Below, piece by piece: positions 28,101-37,100 of a stretch of 64,000 nucleotides of DNA. Positions within the stretch are counted from its first letter, which is position 1, and every line of letters starts with the position of its first letter. The DNA is from Clytia hemisphaerica (taxonomy: Eukaryota; Cnidaria; Hydrozoa; Leptothecata; Clytiidae), in the NCBI GenBank assembly GCA_902728285.1, contig CACVBU010000024.1, positions 1 through 64,000 on the forward strand, read 5' to 3'. The position numbers were made by a program, and so were the translations under genes. Under the pieces are notes generated by a model, which saw only the letters and a list, made by a program, of their open reading frames with translations, was not told where the DNA came from and made no database searches.

Positions 28101-31100
28101 GAAGTCAGTTGTGGTTTAGGTGTGTCGTCAAGACAACGCTGGTGTATCAACCCACCTCTGGAGAATGGAGGAGCTCAATGCGTGAACGAATCGAAAGAAT
28201 ACATAGAATGCAACGATTTCCCTTGTGATGGTAAGAAAAATACGAGAACAAATCACGTCGAAAAAAAATGGTTTTAAGATCCATTTATTGTTTAAGTAAG
28301 TCTGCGACCGCAGTCAGAGGCGACCCGAAGGCTCTTCTTTCGATAGCTAGCTACCCGAAGGTAGGGGAGGGCGCCACTCTTTCTCCCCGAATTGCTCTAC
28401 TTACCCTTGATCCGTTTCTTAATTGCCGAGCATCAAGCAGAGAGGCATCAAGTACAATTTTGGAAATCTTTTGTATGACCCGGCTGGGGGTTGAACCACA
28501 ACCTTGCGCACCGTAGCCGGATGCTCTACCACTGCACTACGGTCGCTTTTAAGTGATGGTATATTATGCAATGTCAATTACCTTCTTTTATTGTTTATAG
28601 GTTTTTACTTAGGTAAACCAGGCGAATCTTGCGATAAAACATGCATCAATTTAAGTTCAGAGTTTCTTTGTAACCCTTTAATGGAACTCGACAACTCGAC
28701 ATCACAATTCCTGGAAGCTCAAGACGCGTATAACTACAGAGAAAAGAATGCAAATGTGTCCTGTATATCCAATTCTGGAACTGACAAATACACACTACCC
28801 GAAGACCCACAATTTAATCCTTTAAATGATGTTTGTATTGGCTTTCGTAATTTACCGAACATAACAGACTGTTCGGCGTTGCCAAGTGAAAATAACAACA
28901 GAAGATTATGTCAGTGCCTGGATGAAAGTAAGTCAGAATTTTTTTACCCCTGGAGATATGGCAAAACGCTCTTTTTAAACCCCCTGGAAATTCTGCTTGA
29001 AAATGTTCGTCCACCCTCCTGTATGGATATTTTGTTGGGAAGTAAATGTTAGTATTTTTGATATTTTGAATAACAGAAAATGTTGGATACGGTGAATGGA
29101 CATCATGGAGTTTATGCGAAGTCTCTTGTGGTGGAGGTCGTGCAAGACGTTCTCGCGCATGCTCCATTCCTTTCGGTGGTTGTTCGGGTCCTTCAATGCA
29201 AGTGGGTGACTGCAACACTGACCCTTGTCCTAGTAAGTATTGCTTTCAAATTACAGATTTTAGGCTATGTCTACACTTTATGAAAAACTAGCATGTGACG
29301 TTTGATGGTTCTTTACTTGAAATTGAACTCATCCAATGCAAGTTAAAGGAAATGGTTTGTCTGGTTGTATGTCGCTCTTTTTTGTCGTTATTTTTCGTTT
29401 TTTGTCGTTATTTCTCAATGGGTATTGGGTCATTATCAGTTAGGGTCAGGATTGAACTCAAGAGTCACAATTTACGGGCACTCGTACCCAGTAACTAAAC
29501 CTAAATCCTCGTATTTTCTTTGTTCTTTCATGGTCTCTTTATGGTGGTCTGATTTTGGAGCTTACACTCCCTCTCAGGTATCAATGCATTGTAAACCTTA
29601 CCCTACAACTCTAAATTTCCTTAACTCGAACAAATTTGTGTTCCCCGCGTGCGTGTTCGTGTTATAGAGACTTTTCTATGTTCTCATTATGAATTCACTT
29701 TCTTACTTTTAGTCTATGGCAATTGGGGTCAATGGGGGGAATACAGTGAATGTACAAAGACATGTGGTTTTGGGGTGGAAAGAAGAATAAGAAAATGCGA
29801 TTCTCCAAAACCACAGTTCGGCGGAGAAGGATGTCCTGGCACCGATGTTGATGAAATTGAAGGATGCAATCCAATGCCATGCCCAGGTTTGATTTATACT
29901 TTCATCTTGAACAACTTTAAGTACTACCTACTAGTCGAGGGGTTATAATTATTACTCTCGGTGTGTTTGTACAAGCTCCAATCCCATCAACCTTTGCGTT
30001 AATCTCTTTTGCATGTTAATTGCATCATTTGACAAAAGATATCTAACAACTTATCTTTAATTGAGCCGCATTGAATTGTGGGATAGCAACTCGTACAAAT
30101 GACAAAAAAAGTGAAAAGTAATAATTGTGACGTATGCGTTGCGGAGCGCTATTGCAGTTTAACATCTTATACCTTTATTTTTCACATACAGTGCATGGCC
30201 AGTGGGGATCGTGGGGCGAGTTTGAAGAATGTCTAAAGCCCTGTGGTAACCAATCACTTCGCATTTCAAGAAGATATTGTGATAGTCCAAAACCTCTGTT
30301 TGACGGATTGGATTGTGTGGGGAATAACACAAAAAGCGAAAAGTGTGACTTTGGAAACATCACATGCGCAGGTAAGATCTTTGATTCTGCGACTCTGAGA
30401 AAAGTTTTAGCAAACAGTGGGGGAACTCGAACCCAGTCCCATAAATGTTTACTTGGGTATTCTGTGGAGTGTTCTGTGACTTTGCAGTAGCGTAGACAGG
30501 AGGGGCGTAACATTGTAAAAAGATAATCAGAGTGTCATAAAAATCTGCTCTTCTACACAAATTTTGCGCCCCTCCTGTCTACGCTGCTGCTTTTTTGACA
30601 ACGTTTTAATTTATTATTTATTATTTAGAAATCCCACTAAATTTGGTATTACGTTTCGTGGATGAAGAATGGCATTTCATGATGTATCGTCCCCAGGACC
30701 CTCGCATTGTTGATCTGAGAAGAAGAATCATGCAAAACGTACGTAAACCTCAATATTTCTTAAAGTTTGTCTCAATTTAATCTGCACCGGAGACTAAGAA
30801 GGTTGCAACTTTTTAATAGAATTCGATTAGCATAGCGGTTTTGAGCTTGTTGAAAATATACCTAGGAGTGGCATATTATCAAATAGAGAAATATCTAGAA
30901 AGCTTTGAAAAAGAAGATGAAAAAAAGCTTCTTGTAGACGACGGTTTCTTTCACTTCAAGGAAATTCTAAAGATTTCGAGTTTTTCCCTGACTATCTAGT
31001 AATACTAAGGACTTATTATGCACTGGATATACAAGTAACAGATTTTTGCTGATTTCTCGTGTACTAGATATGTCCGCAGTAATGATATTATTGTTCACTC

Positions 31101-34100
31101 TCCTTCCCTCATTAAATGATTTTTCGAAGCATTTTTATTGCATTTCTTATCGAAAATCACTCATCCAATTCCCAAAAGAGACTTAAAACTTTCCTGTGAG
31201 AGTCAGATTCTTCCACTTAATTGCTAATTATAAGTCGTTATGACGTTTCAAGCTGTGAGAAAGATGCAAAAGACGTGTTGTGTATAAGAAATTTAATGTT
31301 GACACCGGAAATTTTCAAACTTCAACCTAAAAAAAACCACTTTGCCACCACGTGCCTCCAAAGGATTTTCATACCACACTGGATCCAAGACACTCAAGTC
31401 TTATGTATGTTAATTTCAGCTCTTCTGGGGACAATCTTGGAAAGATATTTCCAATTGAAAATTTCGTGTCACATAAGCATTTTGTCTGAATTTCTTGTCT
31501 AATGATGTTTTTCTCACATTACATTTCACAAATCTATCCAGCTCGGAATGCTAGCCTTAATGTCAAACTTTTTTCTGCAAATGTACAAAAAGAAAAAGCT
31601 AGAGAACTTTTTTTTCAATAAGACTGATAAACATTTTTTTAAATCAGACATCTTCGAGCCGCCATGACAGTTGTCCTTTGCGGACAAAGCTAGAACATCA
31701 ATTGTTTTCTGAAACAATGAAAATACAATGATCGCTCTCCATCGTTTTATGAGTCGTTTATCCAGTGTATAATAAATCTTTGGTAATACTCAAATATTAT
31801 AAAATAGAGAAAATCTAAAATTTTGTATGCTCGTATGCTTTGTACCATGCTTGCCCGTAACGGAAATGAAGTTGTTCTATTGGTTGAAAGTGACCTATTG
31901 AGTGTATACCATAGAATGACTTCATTTCGTTTCGGAGCGAAACAGAACCGTAGCGTGTGAACGTGGTCTCATTCTTTATTATTGATGTTTCTCAGGTGAT
32001 GGCCTTTTACAGAGACAACAATATCGATACAGCTTTCGATTTGAATAATCTTCGAATCGATTTCCACGGTCAATGGTAAGTTTGTTTATGTTTTTTGGAC
32101 TTCGGTTTAATAACTATGGACTAATTATTTTCAAAAAATGTTAAGCTCCGGCACTGTCAGGATTTCTAACATGAGTTTTCGAGGGTTTCAGATTTACAAG
32201 ATGTATAACTCGAACATAACTCGAACCTATGCACGTAAATCTGTTCGAGTTAAGGAAATTTCAAGTTATAAAGTAAGCTTTTTATAGCCTTGTTAACTGG
32301 AAGAACCATAATACTTGTCCGAGTTAAGGAGACATCGGAGTTGTTGAGGTTTAAGTCAAATAGACTCAACTGTATTATAAAAAGAACATTCATTCGGACA
32401 TCATTCGTGATTCTTTTCATTACCGCTCAGGCTTATTTTCATTTCATTTTATGTTTTCAGGAAAGGAAGTGTAGTGATGAATTTCACAATCATTTACCCT
32501 GAGAATCCGTTCGTGGAAGTTTTCATGATGCAATCTGAGCTGGAGTCTGGCTCCTTAAAAAACCTGTCACTTGTCCCACAAAATATTACAAGCAATAAAT
32601 GTAATAATCCTTTTTCTTCTCCTCCCAACCACCGTCTTTTCTCCACCATGATCAAAGATTTTCATTTATGAAAAATCTTGAATTCCGGGGAAACCTGGTG
32701 AAATTTACTTTCTGATAAATGGCAATAAGAAATCCCTTAATCCGAGAAAAAACTGCAAAATCCGCCTTGAAAATTCTGAGAGTACCAAGAAAGCCCCAAA
32801 ATAATCCCAGTATCGTTCAATCTCGTGTATGGAGTTTTCTCAAAAAGGGTGTCTCAAAGGGACGAGAGGGAGTTTTTACAAGCTCTTATTTGATTTGGTT
32901 GGTCGTTAACCAGTAATAAAACAATTTTGTTATTTTTTCTTATTATTTTCCCATTATTAAAGTATCTTATAAAAACTTCACCTCATGTCTGGTCTCAAAG
33001 AAAAAATAAATATTAAAAAAAATTGCTTCAAACTTTTTTTCATTCTATTGCAGTACCACTGGCACCAGTCAACATCTCCTTATCATCACCACAACCCTTC
33101 ATTGTTAACCTTTCATGGAAAGAAAACCCTAGTAATAATTACACAGAGCCTAACAATGACCCTTTCTACTTATATTACGTCTTCTATGCGCAAATACACG
33201 ACGAAGCAAACTACAAAATCAACAAATGGATTAATTTCGGAAGTAAAAATACTTCGGTACAGTTACGTGATTTGGAATCAGGTAGTTTATATGCTGTTCG
33301 CATCCTAGCTTCAACTATCAAGACGATGGGTTTGAGCACGGAAACTCAAGTCATCCAAGTATATGAGGGACGTAAGTATTCTACTTACTCAGATGTGCAA
33401 TCATGGTCGAAATATTTTGAGATTTTAGTGTATTTTAACGTTTTTCAGAATTTAAAGTTCGGGCTGGAATTGCTAATTTAGCACTTCTACTTTCTTTAAA
33501 GGAATATTTCAATTTTGGAGGGGTTCAGTGGCTTCTAGGCTATATTCCAAGCCTTATTGGAGAAAATTTTAGCTTTTGAATCTTGAGATCCTAAGGTCCT
33601 AAAGTTTCAAGTTTAAACTCAGAGTTAAAAACTCTACTTTCCAACTATAGTTTAACGCGTTTAAAAATAATTTGAGGTGTTTAAAATTAATGTTTTTTAT
33701 TTTAGTAGTTGAATATCACAAGCTTTCTTACTTATTGTACTTATAAAGCTAAACTCTTGATTTTCTTTCTTTCCATAGCACCAAAATCGAAGCCTCAAAA
33801 CACAACTCATCAATTCATGGATCCACGTCAAATTTTCATCAGTTGGGACCACATCCCGAAATCGGAGGTACCGGGAAAATTGAGAGGTTACCGTATTATG
33901 TACAGAATATATCAAACCAATGAGAATGTGACACTTGAAGTATCTGGTAATATCAATCAGAAGTTCATCCCTGGCTTGAAACCCTACACGTGGTACTGGT
34001 TTGAAATATGGGGATTTACTAGAGGAGGTCCGGGTCCCATTCACGTCTTTATGGATCAAACTCCAATGGCTCGTAAGTTCATAAGCTCGTAAGGTCTCAG

Positions 34101-37100
34101 CGACCGTAGTGCATTGGTAGAGCATCCGGCTAGGGTTCGCAAGGTTGTGGGCTCAACCCCCAGCCGGGTCATACCAAAGATTTCCAAAATGGTACTTGAT
34201 GCCTCTCTGCTTGATGCTCAGCAATTAAGAGAAGGATCAAGGGTAAGTGGAGCAATCCAGGGAGAAAGAGTGGCGCCCTCCCCTACCTTCGGGTAAATAG
34301 CTATCGAAAGAGGAGCCTTCGGGTCGCCTCCGACTGCGGTCGCAGACTTACTTACTTACTAAGGTCTCAAAATGACCATTATTCTTATTTTTCTAACTGA
34401 AGATACCTCTGAATTACACAGCTGGTGATACATGGTGTACGTACATTCGGTATTAACTTTTGTTAACTGAAATAAAAATGTCCATATGAATAGTGGCATT
34501 TGGTAAAAGAATTAAGATTTTCGTCTAGGGAATACGAAACGCGCATCACTTGTGCTTTGATTCGGTGACGATGAAATGAAAAGATTTAAAGACTTCACTT
34601 TTATCTAGAATACTTCTTCTTTTTTTTCAGCTCCTGAGAGTGAACCAATGAACGTGACCATCCATGAAAAATATTCTATCGATCAACTTTTCATAACATG
34701 GAAACCAGTCCTTAAACATCTTCAAAATGGTCCACTGGATGGATACAAGATCGTCTATTATCCGAATCGGATTGGTGGAGAGATAGTCGGGAAACTGGAT
34801 GATCCGATGGAGCTGACTTTCGATAAATACACCTTCTCTTGGAATATCACTGATCTACAAAGTTACACTGAATATACAGTTGAGATATTTGCCTTCAATA
34901 AAGTTGGAACGGGCCCCAAAGTCACACTTCTTGCAAGTAAGATCCTTTTTTCTTGTATTTATGGCTTTGAATATGTTTCGCATTAATTTGATTTTGTTGA
35001 TGATTTGGATACTCACATATTAGTAAATTTTTTCATGTTTTCGTCGTTTTGTGTATGGTGCCATAGGTGGTTTCAGGCCCTGTCGAACTTATCAGAGGAA
35101 GAGATTTGCAATGAAATTTCATTGTCAATTAACGAGTGTTGCACTCCTTCGCATGTTTCCGACGTACTTGCTTTATTTTCTTAAATCTTCCAGTGCGGTG
35201 CATTGGTTTTCTTTATAAATTCCGACATTTTTCTTTCCATAGGAACATGCAACTGTCCTCGTTACATCTTGACCAACTTCATCGCAGCCGCACCGTATGT
35301 TGTCAAAAACACATCAACAATCTATCCAACGTACACTGGAGTTTTCCCTGTCATTCTGCAAAGAATTGTCGACACAATATGTTCTGATTGTATCAACGGT
35401 GGTTTGTCATTGCTTTCATATAATGTTTCACTGGACGGTCTTAGCAACGAGAAGGAAAGTATTTTAGATATGAAGAATGGAGTAAGTGAGGATGTCCAGG
35501 TCACTTTTCCGATGTTTGGCAAATTCGAGATGACCCGACACGCTGGTCAATATCCGTATATCGGTATGGTCAATTCTCAAGGTATTGCGGTATTGAAATA
35601 CCAACCACGTATTGTTGCTATTGGTTTGTGGAGATTGTTGACAGCTGTCATGGGAGCATGGCCTGTCATTATGGTGGCTGTGTTGATGTGCACGATCGTC
35701 GGTATATTGTTTTGGTTTACAGTAAGTTATAAGTAGAGTTCATTTTACGGTCTAGATATTATACTTCAATGGGATCAAATTTCGCGGGGATCAAATTTAT
35801 TGTGAATTTCGCGGATTCGGGTGTCATCTGCGAAATTAAGTCCCAATGGAAATTTGGAAAGGCCTTATCTGGGAAATATCTTTGAGCAAAACTCAAAAAA
35901 TGGCAAATTAACTATTTTTTAAATGTTTACAATGGCATCAAAGAAGCGCCAATAATGCGTATTTCAGCAAGAAAAATGTCTAATTTGGAAGTAAATGGCA
36001 CAAAATCGTGAAAATATTGTTAGTAAGTCCCCGCGAAATGTTAAAATTTCGCGGATGAAGTAATAGCGCACTGCGCTAATCTAAAAATAGATTTTAATTT
36101 TGACATAATCATTACTCTCGATGTGTTTGTACGAGTTCCAATCCCATCAACCTTTGCGTTAATCTCTTTTGCACGTAAATTGCATCGTTTGACAAAAGAT
36201 ATATAACAGCTTGCACGTATCTTTAATTGAGCCGCGTTGAATTGTGGGATTGCAACTCGTACAAATGTCAAAAAAAGTGAAAAGTAATAATTATGACGTA
36301 TGCATTGCGGAGCGCTATTGATAATCTCTTAAGTGAAAAATGTTAATGTTTGTAAAAGATTTACAATGATTGTGTAAAATCATGTCTTTCAGGAATTTGA
36401 TTCAGAACTAGAAGAAGTGAGCAAAGACTCGATGATTCGTGGTGCAATGGGTGGTTTATGGGTGGCTTTCATCACCATGACATCCGTTGGGTAAGCGAGA
36501 CAAAGATTTTTCATGGTTTTCATTTCTCTTTGAGGATTTTTTACTTAGTGATATCCACATTATCTTAGAGTTTGGAAATAATCCAGTTATCTAAAAAGAA
36601 ATCTTAATTTCACTCTTGCTCTTATCTAAAAAGCCTTTGAGAGTCAAGCATGCAAAAGGGGGACCTTGTACACAATACCATGTTTACTCTTGTAGCTATG
36701 GTGATATTACTCCTTCGACCAACAAATCTAAAGCTTTGATGGTGATTTGGGTTTTGGCTGGCTTCATTTTGTTGGGCATCATTTCTTCAGCCATCGCTTC
36801 AGGAATGTCTGTTGGTCAAATGAAAGATGGCTTCAAATTGTATGGCGCTAAGGTAGGTTTTTTGACTAAAGAGGGCATCTAAAAGAAAAGTATTTTAATT
36901 TTGAAGCGAACTCTAAATAATTGATAAGTCAATATCAAGTTAAACTGCTGTAAGGGCACTAGAGGTATGAATTTATCTTTCAGTTTAACTATATGAAGCT
37001 TAAATTGATTTAATATGAGAAATTGGCTGATTTTGAAACCCTTGATAGGCCCTTTTCTTTTATGAATTGACTTTTTTACATTTTTCCTGACTTTGAAAAT

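Noticed and set aside
28268-28516. Open frame inside intron 26
   Set aside because: It is the SINE read in a coding-like frame; the same frame is broken in the other copies.
28814-29218. 134-codon minus-strand open frame
   Set aside because: It is antisense to the Cys-rich and TSP1 exons, which have strong domain and splice support.
34100-34175. A tRNA gene
   Set aside because: It is the tRNA-derived head of a SINE; no complete cloverleaf and it is followed by the SINE body.
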